A DNA stretch of 64,000 bases, taken from Rana temporaria (lineage: Eukaryota; Chordata; Amphibia; Anura; Ranidae). Each line of letters starts with the position of its first letter. Positions within the stretch are counted from its first letter, which is position 1. Location: contig NC_053494.1 in NCBI RefSeq assembly GCF_905171775.1, positions 50,998,511 through 51,062,510 of the forward strand, read 5' to 3'. Below are positions 20,526 through 31,681 of the stretch, piece by piece. The notes beneath the pieces were generated by a model. It was not told the origin of the DNA. It did not search any database and saw only the letters and a list, made by a program, of their open reading frames with translations. The position numbers and the translations under genes are program-made.

Positions 20526-22260
20526 TCTGTTTCCAGCTTTCTCTTAAGGAGAACCCACCAACGTCTTTGGGACTCCATCCTGTTTTCAGCTTCCTCCAGG
20601 AGAAACCACCAACGTCTTTGGGACTCCATCCTGTTTTCAGCTTCCTCCAGGAGAAACCACCAACGTCTTTGGGACTCCATCCTGTTTTCAGCTTCCTCCA
20701 GGAGAAACCACCAACTTCCTTAGGACTCCATCCTGTTTTCAGCTTCCTCCAGGAGAAACCACCAACGTCTTTGGGACTCCATCCTGTTTTCAGCTTCCTC
20801 CAGGAGAAACCACCAACTTCCTTGGGACTCCATCCTGTTTTCAGCTTACTCCAGGAGAAACCACCAACTTCCTTGGGACTCCATCCTGTTTTCAGCTTCC
20901 TCCAGGAGAATACACCAACTGTCTTGGGACTCCATCCTGTTTTCAGCTTACTCCAAGAGAAACCACCAACTTCCTTGGGACTCCATCCTGTTTTCAGCTT
21001 CCTCCAGGAGAATACACCAACTGTATTGGGACTCCATCCTGTTTTCAGCTTACTCCAGGAGAAACCACCAACTGTCTTGGGACTCCATCCTGTTTTCAGC
21101 TTACTCCAGGAGAAACCACTAACTTCCTTGGGACTCCATCCTGTTTTCAGCTTACTCCAGGAGAAACCACCAACTGTCTTGGGACTCCATCCTGTTTTCA
21201 GCTTACTCCAGGAGAAACCACCAACTGTCTTGGGACTCCATCCTGTTTTCAGCTTACTCCAAGAGAAACCACTAACTGTCTTGGGACTCCATCCTGTTTT
21301 CAGCTTCCTCCAGGAGAAACGACCAACTTCCTTGGGACTCCATCCTGTTTTCAGCTTACTCCAGGAGAAACCACCAACTTCCTTGGGACTCCATCCTGTT
21401 TTCAGCTTCCTCCAGGAGAGTACACCAACTGTCTTGGGACTCCATCCTGTTTTCAGCTTACTCCAAGAGAAACCACTAACTGTCTTGGGACTCCATCCTG
21501 TTTTCAGCTTCCTCCAGGAGAAACGACCAACTTCCTTGGGACTCCATCCTGTTTTCAGCTTACTCCAGGAGAAACCACCAACTTCCTTGGGACTCCATCC
21601 TGTTTTCAGCTTCCTCCAGGAGAGTACACCAACTGTCTTGGGACTCCATCCTGTTTTCAGCTTCCTCCAGGAGAATACACCAACTGTCTTGGGACTCCAC
21701 CCTGTTTCCAGCTTACTCCAGGAGAAACCACCAACTGTCTTGGGACTCCATCCTGTTTTCAGCTTACTCCAGGAGAAACCACCAACTGTCTTGGGACTCC
21801 ATCCTGTTTTCAGCTTACTCCAGGAGAAACCACCAACTGTCTTGGGACTCCATCCTGTTTTCAGCTTACTCCAGGAGAAACCACCAACTGTCTTGGGACT
21901 CCATCCTGTTTTCAGCTTCTTCCAGGAGAAACCACCAACTTCCTTGGGACTCCATCCTGTTTTCAGCTTCCTCCAGGAGAAACCACCAACTTCCTTGGGA
22001 CTTCATCCTGTTTTCAGCTTCCTCCAGGAGAAAACACCAACTGTCTTGGGACTTCATCCTGTTTCAGCTTACTCCAGGAGAAACCACCAACTTCCTTGGG
22101 ACTCCATCCTGTTTTCAGCTTCCTCCAGGAGAATACACCAACTGCCTTGGGACTCCATCCTGTTTTCAACTTTCTCTGGGAGAATCCACCTGATTTTTTG
22201 GGACTCCACCCTGTTTTCATCTTCCTCAAGGATAATCCATAGCTTTCTTAGGACTCCATC
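20526..22260. repeat. 51-bp minisatellite, about 34 copies
   Basis: The unit runs GGACTCCATCCTGTTTTCAG, CTTCCTCCAGGAGAAACC, ACCAACGTCTTTG, 51 bp in all. Because 51 is divisible by three, five of the six frames stay open over the array; a forward frame encodes the 17-residue repeat GLHPVFSFLQEKPPTSL for about 600 codons. Units differ mainly at CTTCCTCC/CTTACTCC and at ACGTCTTT/ACTTCCTT/ACTGTCTT. A four-unit block is exactly duplicated (see findings). The last units (22160-22260) decay. No start context, splice sites or domain supports translation. Confidence 0.95.
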
Positions 22261-22552
22261 CTTCATCCAGACAGGAATATCCACAGGCATAAGCTCCAGG
22301 CCTAAACACCCGCGAAATACACAAGTAAAATGTGCAAAAAAAAAAACAGATCAACAAGTATCAAGTCAGTATTAAAATTAGTTGATGTACGACATAGTAT
22401 GTACAGTCAGTAAAACAGAGAAAGTCCAAACTTTGGTAATGTAACATAGGAAGTCAAGGGGCGGGGAAGGATGGTATAGCAGTGGTTAAGGCTACACTCT
22501 CAGAGCTGCCATCAGAGGGGAACAGAAACCATGTTCCAATTCTACAGGAAAA
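22261..22552. other. No gene seen
   Basis: Sequence between the minisatellite and the foldback element. A short A-run at 22338 and no recognised repeat. Confidence 0.4.
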
Positions 22553-23080
22553 GACACAAGGGAAGAGGCGCCTCTGGGTGTAGATGTTTAAAACAATTTT
22601 TATAACAGAGTAGTAAGGCCACTCACGTTTTGGTGGTAAAGGTTAGGCATAGAAAAAATCCCAAATGGTTGGGGGGGGGAAGGTTAATCATCAGGTCCGT
22701 CAGTCTGTTCCTGGTCCTGCTGGGGCGCTGTGTTGCTAGAAATTAACTCACGCCGCTGACAGATGGAGATGAAGCCGGCTGCGGTGGAGGAAGAACTTCA
22801 GAGCAAGGCTTGGAGCGCAGTTGGTTTGGCAGGCGAGGAGTGGTGACGTCACTGGCAATGCGACTCGTTTCGTGAGCGTACAGGCTGCTTGTGACGTGGC
22901 GGCCGCGCTCCTTCATCAAGCAGAACCAGGAAAAGACTGATGGACCTGATGATCCCCTCCCTTGTTTGGGTTTTTTTCTATGCCTAACCTTTACCACCAA
23001 AATGTGAGTGGCCTATGTTTACTACTCTGTTATTAAAAATGTTTTAAACATCAATACCTAGAGGAGCCTCTTGCTTTGTG
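22553..23080. mobile_element. Large foldback, ~165-bp arms
   Basis: The left arm (22553-22720) contains GATGTTTAAAACAATTTTTA, GTTTTGGTGGTAAAGGTTAG and CATCAGGTCCGTCAGTCTG. The right arm (22918-23080) contains AGACTGATGGACCTGATG, CTAACCTTTACCACCAAAA and AAAAATGTTTTAAACATC. The ~200-bp loop is GC-rich with GCGGCCGCG and TCATCAAG. No coding region or clear target duplication was seen. Confidence 0.8.
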
Positions 23081-23744
23081 TCTAAACACCCGCAGGCCTC
23101 TTGAGACAGGCAAGCATCTCACCCCAAATGTTTATACTCTTTCCCATGATGCACCACTGGCAAGGAAATAAAAGAATATTCATAACTCAAACTCACTGTA
23201 AGATCTCATGCTAGTGCCAGAGGTGACAGTGCCTCCTACTGACATAAGGGAGAACTGACAGCCAGGCTGAGCTTAGGGGACGTTGGACAAGTCACAGATT
23301 ATAATTGGTATTGACTGACTGCAGCTATGCAGACTAAGATTAGAGACACGCCTGCTAATGGCAGGGTGGCTACATAGTTTTAACAGGTTACCTTTTTGAC
23401 TCTGTAGAAACAGCTGAGCTCCCACAATTCATAAGCAAATATTGACCTTATTAAAGTCAGTATTTTCATAGGCTTGGGGTCTGTCCACCACATCAGGGCT
23501 CAAAATGTCAAGTCCTGAGCTACTAGCCAGGCCTCAAGGCCACTCGCCACCAGTTGCCCCGCCCAACCCCTACAATGTCTTGCCCCCTAAACCCGCCCCT
23601 AGACACGCCCTCATAAATCTCATGAAATTACACTTAAATGTTTTATGCAGAATTAAGTTATAAAAACAAATATTAACATCAACTTTATCCATGCCCAAAA
23701 ATGCAGCCTGCCCATGTCTACCAATACAGCAAAATGTCCCCATT
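23081..23744. other. No gene seen
   Basis: Mixed sequence. Around 23515-23610 it is C-rich (GCCACTCGCCACCAG, CCCGCCCCTAGACACGCCC). No recognised family. Confidence 0.4.
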
Positions 23745-24062
23745 TTCCAGCCAGAGTCCCCTCACCCACAATTGCAGCCAGAGTCCACACACCCCCCACA
23801 TTGCAGCCAGAGTCCACACACCCCCCACATTGCAGCCAGAGTCCACACACCCCTCACATTGCAGCCAGAGTCCACCCCCCCCCCCCACATTGCAGCCAGA
23901 GTCCACACACCCCCCACATTGCAGCCAGAGTCCTCTCCCCCCCACATTGCAGCCAGAGTCCTCTCCCCCCCACATTGCAGAGTCCCCCCCACATTGCAGC
24001 CAGAGTCCTCTCCCCCCCCCACACACACACACACACATTGCAGCCAGAGTTCTCCCCCCCGC
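23745..24062. repeat. 29-bp minisatellite, about ten copies
   Basis: The unit is CACATTGCAGCCAGAGTCC followed by ACACACCCCC. Later units are shortened or carry longer C-runs and a CA microsatellite (about 24020-24037). Since 29 is not divisible by three, each reading frame cycles through three peptide phases, which explains the overlapping repetitive ORFs on both strands. Non-coding. Confidence 0.9.
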
Positions 24063-24151
24063 ATCCTACCTGTGCTGGGTAGGAGAGGAGGAGGAGCCGC
24101 CACCACCGCCGCTGCGTTCAAACTGTGTTCAAAGTGTGAACAGAGCCTTAA

Positions 24152-24760
24152 ATTGGTTGTAAACCCACGTAAAAAAATAACTAACACCTGCAAGACAAAG
24201 GCATAATGAGCTAGTATGCAAAGCATATTAGCCTATTATGTAATACTCACCTGTGATCGAAGCCCGACATAGCACCGACCGGCGACATGTCGTCCCGGAG
24301 CTATTTTGCGGGTATGCCGGAGCCACGATTATGTCACTCCCACGCATGCTTTAGAAACGGCACAATCAACGTTTCTAAACGGCTTCTGTCGGACGAGCAT
24401 GCTGGAAAACCAGCAGCCGACTGACTCTCGATCAGCACTCTCAGCCAATGTCCAGAATATGGTTTAGGAGATATTTACAATAGAGACTTGCGCCGATGTC
24501 TATGGCGCATGCGCCGATGTCTAGGGCGCATGCGCCGATGTTTAGGGTGCATGTGCTGTAGACAACGGTGCAGGCGCACTTTAGAAACGACGATCGTACC
24601 ATTTCTAAAGGAGGTCATGCCATGATTGGCGGCTCCCACGCGAATGCCGTTATTGCGCCTCTGACCAATTACAGTGCGGAAGTAACTCCGGGACGACATG
24701 TCGCTGGCCGGTGCTGTGTCGGGCACCGCATCGGGGGCTTCGATCCTAGGTGAGTATTAC
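24152..24760. mobile_element. TTAA foldback element, right end truncated
   Basis: The left terminus ATTGGTTGTAAACCCACG follows TTAA (24148-24151). Inside, AATACTCACCTGTGATCGAAG and CCGGCGACATGTCGTCCCGG on the left are mirrored by CCGGGACGACATGTCG and GCTTCGATCCTAGGTGAG on the right (24690-24756), giving arms of more than 60 bp. Three copies of GCGCATGCGCCGATGT lie in the centre. The expected right terminus (GGGTTTACAACCAAT) is missing after AGTATTAC. Both arms bear AGGTGAGT or CAGGTGAGT, reading outward. Confidence 0.75.
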
Positions 24761-26422
24761 AAAACAGCTGACATCTGTCGGACTGGCTGATATACACATG
24801 AGCTGAATGTCAGCCAGTTTTTATCGAACCCACCAATGTTTCCCGACATTTGCCCGGTGTGTACTAAGTATTAATGGCCTGTCTGACCACATGGGTTCTT
24901 TGACACCGAAGGGCAAATGGCACTTTGAAAACGTTTTGGTTACTATGGCACTAAAAGGAAATATTGTATGAATGGGTAATTGGATAAAAATCTATCACAA
25001 TTATTGCTATGGCATAGATGTGCAAAAAAGTAGAGTGTTTTAGATTGATTAGAAGACAGAGGTAAACGCTTCATAGAAACTGTAAGAAACAAATGAAAAA
25101 GCTAATCTTTTACATTTTTTTTAAGAGTTTCTAAAGTTCTCTTTTAATCCATGCAGTTTTATCTACAGGTGTTTAAAGAAAAAAACATATAATGTACATC
25201 AGGCTCTCTAAAAATGTTTCCTTAGGCCCAGTACTATCAGTACCATCTTTCCATTAATCGATCCTCTGCGCTTGTAATATTTTTTCACAAGTTTGCTCAT
25301 GTAGCAAAAGTGCCACTTCACTGGGAAAGTTCCTTTTTTCTTCATTTTTGACACTTAAAACTTTCTCTCTTATACTGCAATCTGTCACATTGACTTGTAG
25401 TGCACCCCTGGGCGCGGTGGTATTTTATTTTTTGTTACTTAATTCACCTTGTAGTTCTTTTTGAGTGACTTAAAATGCATCCTCCACTGTGCAATGTATC
25501 ATTCATGTGCACATAATGTTCATTCAGCCTGTCTTGGGAGTGAAACCAGATCTCTGCGGTGTTTAATAATCATTAACTCTCTGCAGCAGAACTGAGATGC
25601 GAGTCCCCTCTGTATATCAACTTTTGTTGTCTATGACACCTTTCCCCCTATAATAAGTATGCGCAAAACAGCATGCGGCTTCTCCCACTGAATGACTGCA
25701 AAACAAACAAGCATAAGGTGCTTATTTGTCACTACAGCAGTCTATCATTCACATTATCATGTGTGATATGACCCATTCCACCCAATTTAACTTGGATGTC
25801 TCCCAGGTTTCCTATGCATAGAATTCATACAGCTCATGTGTTTCACTGGCAGCAGTAATCTCAGCTCTATGGATTTGGGGTATTACTATTTACATATTAT
25901 GATGAAGAATGCCACAGCCTTCCCCTTGGCAATCTTTTCACTCTCGACAGAGTCAGCAAAGCTTGAAGTGGAAGATTATTATGCTTCCTGATCAACCTTT
26001 CTTGGAAAGTGGAGTTACTGCTCGTAATTCCCCAGGTTTTCTACAGAAGTGTAAGCTGATCATGAGGAACTCAAAAAACTCTTCCTTCACAGACTCCCAG
26101 TTCCGACGCTCAATAGAAGTCTTGGCCGCTCTTGAGACCAATAAGTTAGCATTCAGTGTTTTGCATTGATCAGATCTGTTTGGACTGTGTTTATGTAAAG
26201 CCAGTTATTGGATGAGGCCTCTGAGTTCAAGGTCTCCATGAATAATTTAGATCGTAGTAAAATAAAAAAAAGCTCACTTGTTCAATTAAAGTGAACCTGT
26301 CACTTACCAATTTGCAAGAAAAAAAAGAAACCCCTGTATGGGGACAATTATTATTAACCCCCTTCCCACAAACACACTGCATATTAACAGTCCTTAGCAT
26401 GATGGCCTACGTTGGGGATATG
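24761..26422. other. No gene seen; MITE end at start
   Basis: About 24775-24880 has TGTCGGACTGGCTGATAT and CCGACATTTGCCCGGTGTG, resembling the end of another MITE. The rest is AT-rich. The open frame at 25909-26169 has no recognisable domain, no splice context and no repeats, and I would not call it a gene. Confidence 0.45.
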
Positions 26423-26426
26423 TTAA

Positions 26427-26817
26427 AGGAGTTCTCTGACCTAAAACTTTTAACCCCCGCTGTGCCCGGGCTGTAAAAAAATAGAAAATAAACTTTCACT
26501 TACCTGCCTACGATCCCCCGTTGTTCCGATATCGCCGTCCCGTTCTCCGGTCCCGGTCTCTTCCGCTTCCTGTGTGTCGGTGACTCATAGTGCGCTCAGC
26601 CTATCAGTGGCCGCGACGGGACATTGCTGCGGCCGCTGATAGGCTGAGCGCACTATGAGTCACCGACACACAGGAAGCGGAAGGGGCCCGGGACCGGAGA
26701 ACGGGACGGCGATATCGGAACAACGGGGGATCGTAGGCAGGTAAGTGACAGTTTATTTTCTATTTTTTTACAGCCCGGGCACAGCGGGGGTTAAAAGTTT
26801 TAGGTCAGAGAACTCCT
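26427..26817. mobile_element. Near-perfect palindromic TTAA element (A)
   Basis: TTAA at 26423-26426 and 26818-26821 flanks termini AGGAGTTCTCTGACC and GGTCAGAGAACTCCT. The two ~190-bp arms are almost exactly complementary, including GATATCGCCGTCCCG / CGGGACGGCGATATC and CTGTGTGTCGGTGACTC / GAGTCACCGACACACAG, leaving a very short centre. CAGGTAAGTG at 26739-26748 and its complement at 26497-26506 sit in the arms. A transcript would form one long hairpin. Kolobok/piggyBac-like by its TTAA duplication (inference). Confidence 0.92.
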
Positions 26818-26910
26818 TTAATAGAATTCCTTCCTCTACAAGCCAGCAGCTGATACTTTGAGAGGCTGCTGGCTTTCAATCTTGGCTGCCCCTGACTGTT
26901 GCAGTCCTAT

Positions 26911-27411
26911 TGCCGCGTACACGCGACCATTTTTAATGGTCTTGAAAAAACTACATTATTGTTAAACCGGCCTTGCCTACACACGATCATGAAAAAAAAA
27001 TGCTCTAGCCAAGCGCGGTGACGTACAACACGTACGACGGCACTATAGAGGGGAAGTTCCATTCGGGTGGCGCCACCCTTGGGGCAGCTTTTGCTGATTT
27101 TGTGTTTGTAAAAGACGATTCACGCTTTTCAGTCTGTTACAGCGTGATGAATGTGCTATCTCCATTATGAACGGTAGTTTTACCAAAAGGAGCGCTCCTG
27201 TCTCATAACTTGCTTATGAGCATGCATGTTTTTTTCATGTCGTTAAAGCCCACACACGACCATTTTTTACAACAAAGAGCATGTTCTAAATTTTTAATGG
27301 ACATTTTTTACGTTGTGAAAAATGCTCTGGAGCCCACACACGATCGTTTTTAATGACATTAAAAAAAATGTAATTTGTTTCATCCCGAAAAACGGTCGTG
27401 TATACGCGGCA
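26911..27411. mobile_element. MITE with TGCCGCGTACACGCGAC ends
   Basis: TGCCGCGTACACGCGACC on the left matches the reverse complement of GGTCGTGTATACGCGGCA on the right. The interior contains AAGCGCGGTGACGTACAAC and GACGGCACTATAGAGGGG, which recur in reverse at 43610-43660 in the MITE there, so the two are one family in opposite orientations. No coding capacity. Confidence 0.82.
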
Positions 27412-28423
27412 TAAGGCCTGATTCACACCTATACAGGTTGCAGTTTGCATATTCCAGGTGCATTTTGCGTGTTTCAATACATCATTTTGATCCACTGAAG
27501 TCTATGGAGCCAAAAAACTGAAAAAAAATCCTTGGCCTTTTCCATAAAATGCACAGATGTGAACTACATCCATAGAAAGCCATGTTAAATGGACTGTAGT
27601 GTGTTTCTGCAAAATTGAAAATGCACTTACAAAAGCATCAATTATCACTGGTCATGAAAAGGTTAAAAGAAACCTGTACTGAAACCTGAGTTACAGTACC
27701 CTTGCTCAGAGAAGATGATCTGGAACATGTATGTGGCAAGTAAATCATGATCTGATTATTAGTTCCAGGTTAGTAACTCAAAGTATTGAAAGAAGACGGG
27801 CAGCATGACAGCCCAGAATTTTAAGAAGGACATTAGTTAATGGCAGACTGCCCATTCCTTTCTTGACAACTTTTCTTTGAAGGATAACAAAATTTTTAGC
27901 AAAGACCCTTTAGCTCAAGGGGTTCCCAACCTGGAAGGTTGCGAGATTAAATTTCAGGGAATTTTAAGGAGGAATGGGCTGTATCCATTGCTATATTTGT
28001 TCCAACATGGAAACCCTCAAAGACATACTTGCCAACAGTCCTGATTTTCCCGGGACAATGCCAATTTTGATTCCCAATTAAAATCCCGGGATTTTGCTTT
28101 TGTCCTGGGAAATCAGGACTGTTGTTAACACCGGAGCGGCTTCTGGCTCCAAAAATATGGTCGTCGCCACACAATCTCTTTCCTGTTTCCCCCTAGCTCT
28201 CAGCTCAGATCCGAATTCTGCCCCTCCAGCCCTCTGCACCGCAGCTCCTCCCACTCTCCCTCGGAATGTTATTCTGCCGTCTACCGCCCCCGTCCACGCT
28301 CCTTGTTTTCATGGTGTTGTACTGACACACTGGACAGTTTCCCCATGAACACCAGGGGCACACATGGGGGCTGGGGTGGTAGACGGCCAAATAACATTGC
28401 AAAAAATCATGAGTCATCACTTA
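27412..28423. other. No gene; decayed repeats and one hairpin
   Basis: GGCCTGATTCACACCTATAC (27415) through CAGATGTGAACTACATCC (27552) resembles a decayed MITE. At 28033-28055 and 28101-28123 AACAGTCCTGATTTTCCC pairs with GGGAAATCAGGACTGTT, a short inverted-repeat element. No gene. Confidence 0.45.
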
Positions 28424-28766
28424 AGCCTGGTACACACTATTGTTTTTTTGTTTTTTTTTCATTCAACCTAGCAGGCTGAACTAAACAAATAATAAAATTA
28501 AAAGCTCAGGAGGAGGTCACAGCACTTACTATGCAATGTTAAACAGGGACCTCCCTGCTGAGCTATTGTGTTCTGAGAGGGGCGCTGCGACCGCCAGAAC
28601 ACGCTGGCCAGTGCTTGCAGTCATTGTCTACCAGGGCTGATCGGTTTCTGGTTTTCCACAATGGTACACAACCAAATGTTGACCAGTTTCTGTTGAACCG
28701 ACCGATACCAGCCAATATTTAGCCTGCAGACAAATCAAGCAATTAATAATTGTGTGAACCTGGATT
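28424..28766. mobile_element. Degenerate GTACACAC-type MITE
   Basis: AAGCCTGGTACACACTATTG at the left pairs imperfectly with AATTGTGTGAACCTGGATTT at the right. Same terminal pattern as the better copies, more decayed. Confidence 0.55.
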
Positions 28767-29039
28767 TAGTTCTCTTTTCGCTCATCATGTGGACATGTAG
28801 AGAACAGCGAGAAAGTGGTCACTTTTAAAGAAAAAAAACCGTATAGCAAACTCTGGAGGAACCTTGGGGTTCAATGGAACCCTGGTTGAAAATGGCTGCC
28901 TTAGACTATCAAATGTTCAATGTCTATCAAATTTAATTTCTATTTCTGGGACTTCAATTGGTATTTAAATCCCATGTCTCACATACCCAAGTGTCAGTTT
29001 TTTTCATCCCTCATTATGTTTATGGGTTAAAAATCTTAC

Positions 29040-30565
29040 AGCCTTGCCGACCAGCCGCCGTTGTTATACGGCGGCAGGTTGGCACCCCTGCATGAATCGC
29101 TGTAGCTCTACGGTGGCCGCTTTAAGGGCTATAGGGGGCTCACGTGTGGCCAGCGACCACGATGTCCGCCGGTGACCCACGATCACTCCTCAGAGAGCAA
29201 GAACGGGCACCTGTCTATGTAAACAGACGGATCCCTGTTCTGTCAGGGAAGTTAAGAGATATTTGCTGTTCCTAGTGATCAGGAACAGCGATCTCTCTCT
29301 ACTCACAGGCAGTCCACTCCCCCTTCAGTTAAAAAACATCTCCCTAGGGAACACTTAACCCCTGGATCGCCCCCTAGTGTTAACTGCCAATGACATTTAT
29401 ACAGTAATCAGTGGCTATTTTTAGCTCTGATCGCTGTATAAATGTCACTGGTCCCAAAAAAGTGTCAAAACTGTCTCATCTGTCTGCCGCAATGTCTCAG
29501 TCTCGGTAAAATTCGCTGATCGCTGCCATTACTAGTAAAAAAAAAATGTAATAATAAAAATGCCATAAATATATCCCCTATGGTAGATGCTATTTTGCAC
29601 AAACCAATCAATATACACTGTGACGGATCTCAGATACCCCAGGTGGGCACATCCGCCAGACCTGTATCTCCTGTCCTCCAAACGCAGCCTGCAGGTTTGC
29701 CATAACCAGCCCTTAACCCCTCAATCACGAGACAATCCACACAGGTGTTGAGGGTTAAACATGCAGAGCTTAAACTGTTTATTAAATTCCAAGACATACA
29801 GTTTTACACACAGTTAGGGACACTCCCTTTAGCCTTGCCAAAGAGGGAAAGGGGACAAGGAACAACCAATCGGAACTGAACATGTGTACATTGAAACAGG
29901 CTACAGATAACCTAATGAGATTATGGTAAACAGACAGTCTCTCAATACACACCCCCTGCAGAGAGATGACTCCAGTCCAGACCATTGTCTATGTGTCATG
30001 AATCAACCCAATTAGACACAGCAACAAGAGGGGGGTGGGGTGGGGGGGAGAAGGGCTGTAGCATTACATTATATTACATTAACTCAATGCCAGCATGTCC
30101 CAGGTCTCCAGTATTTTCTGGCCCATAGTCTGTCGGTGGGAGGCACGCGCACAGTCCCTTCCAAAACACACAGTGACAGTGGGTTCTGTCACATACACTT
30201 ATCACGATTTTTATTTTTTACAAAAATATGTAGAACAATACATATTGGCCTAAACTGATGAAGAAATCAGTCTTTTTTTTTTATATATATATATATATAT
30301 TTATTATAGCAAAAATTTGAATTTTATTTTTATTTTTATCAAAATTGTCAGTCTTTTTTTGTGTATAGCGCAAAAATTAAAAAAAACACAGAGGTGATCA
30401 AATACCACCAAAAGAAAGCTCTATTTGTGGGGAAAAAAAGGACATCAATTTTGTTTGGGTACAGCTTCGCACAACCGCGCAATTGTCAGTTAAAGCGACT
30501 CAGTGCTGTATCGCAAAAAATGGCGTGGTCAGGAAGTAGGTAAATTCTTCCGGGGCTGAAGTGGT
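29040..30565 (-). mobile_element. CCACTTGC TTAA element, reverse orientation
   Basis: The right end, GGCTGAAGTGGTTAT, and the interior (GAGGTGATCAAATACCACC, AAAGAAAGCTCTATTTGTGG) are the reverse complement of 17189-17400. The left end GCCTTGCCGACCAGCCGCCG parallels the copy at 32322. The single ATCCCTGTTCTGTCAGGG near 29228 is the unit that is amplified at 32.5 kb. A solo-LTR-like element interrupts it (29619-30193). Confidence 0.78.
29619..30193. mobile_element. Solo-LTR-like insertion, 5-bp TSD
   Basis: The insert begins TGTGACGGATC and ends TTCTGTCACA, the TG...CA rule with TGTGAC/GTCACA inverted ends. It is flanked by TACAC at 29614-29618 and 30194-30198. The uninterrupted version of the host element at about 33545 reads ACCAATCAATATACGC, which confirms the insertion point. 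No internal retroviral or gag-pol sequence remains, as expected after LTR-LTR recombination. A DNA element with a 7-8 bp duplication is the alternative. Confidence 0.75.
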
Positions 30566-31214
30566 TATTAGCAACGGCTCATTAATGAGATACCTGATAA
30601 CCATTTCCAATCACAATAAAAGTCTCTGGAGTATTTTCAGCTTACAAAACTGCTTCTTTCACTCCATGTAGGCAACAAGTGTGCAGAAGAACGGAATGCT
30701 TGAAGAAAACATTTTAGTTGCACTAGGGATTATAAATGTGTAATTTGTAATGCCTTGCCTAAATAATATTCCTTGGCTGAAATAAAAACGTCAAGATATG
30801 CTGTTAAGAATGTATATCAAGCCTGCAAGATATAGGAATAAATCCCTTAAAGGAGTAAAGAAAAAAAATAAAGAAAAATCTGTTCCATTTTCCCCTATTG
30901 CCTGTTTAAGCTCAGTGCACAGGAAGAAGTATATTATTCCCATAGAGGGGGCATCAGCTTTAATAATAGAACAGGCCTCCAGGGTGGCTTTCCATCATGT
31001 GCTGTTTGACTAGAACAGTGTATCTGGACACTCACATACAAATCCTACCATGCTCTGTGGAATTACTCACTTTTATAAATGGCAGTCATATTGCATAGAT
31101 GTATAGAAGTTAAATTTAGAAAGAACATTTTTTCCCATCACTCGCGTATATCAAATTGCTTGCCAATGGAAATCTATCTTTTGAAAAATGAATTGCTGTG
31201 GGCTCAGTTCCCTT
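30566..31214. other. No gene seen
   Basis: AT-rich unique-looking sequence; no repeat boundaries or coding potential. Confidence 0.4.
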
Positions 31215-31440
31215 ATTTTCCTACTTTGAGTCAGTTTTTGAAAGATGCTTAGGAAGAAAAGGTGATGTTTGAATAGATGTACTTTCCGTCGCTATGTATC
31301 TGGCTTTTATGAAAATGCTAAGAAATAATTCTTATGAATATACGTGTGGCAGAGGCAGCCCTGTACTTATGTCATTGGCACAGAGTCAGGCCATAAAATA
31401 TATCCTAAGCTTTACCTGCTGTCATGCTTGTTGTTTTAAA
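31215..31440. repeat. Segment duplicated at 34165 and 36608
   Basis: TGAAAGATGCTTAGGAAG, GTGATGTTTGAATAGATG, AATAATTCTTATGAATATA and CCTGTACTTATGTCATTGGC recur in the same order at 34170-34293 and 36628-36705, where a 2.3 kb hAT element splits them. It is either a local duplication or an old interspersed repeat. This copy preserves the unoccupied site. Confidence 0.8.
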
Positions 31441-31681
31441 TGATAGACTTTTGTATACTGGTCATAAAACTTAAGGTACTCCCCTGTGAATATTGAAAGT
31501 CAAGCCTTGAAAATCATAGCGGAGACACAGCCTACCCGTCCAGTGTTTCTGTTTTTCTTCTATAGCTGTAGTACACCAGGCCACCCCAATCCTCAAAGAA
31601 AACCTGTTATAAGAAGCATTAACGTTGCTATTGCTGACCTTATATTCTGAAAATGCTGCCGGCCTGGATTCAATAATTTAA

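Noticed and set aside
20567..22375. 602-codon forward open frame of repeated GLHPVFSFLQEKPPTSL units as a repetitive protein gene
   Set aside because: The 51-bp repeat leaves five of six frames open, there is no ATG-led coding context, no splice or domain evidence, and the frame shifts to another phase near 22060 after an indel.
23691..24226. Overlapping open frames on both strands (His/Pro/Ser-rich and Cys/Gly/Trp-rich)
   Set aside because: They arise from the 29-bp minisatellite, which cycles all frames and lacks stops.
25909..26169. 86-codon frame as a host exon
   Set aside because: No recognisable domain, no convincing acceptor/donor pair around it, and length within chance expectation.
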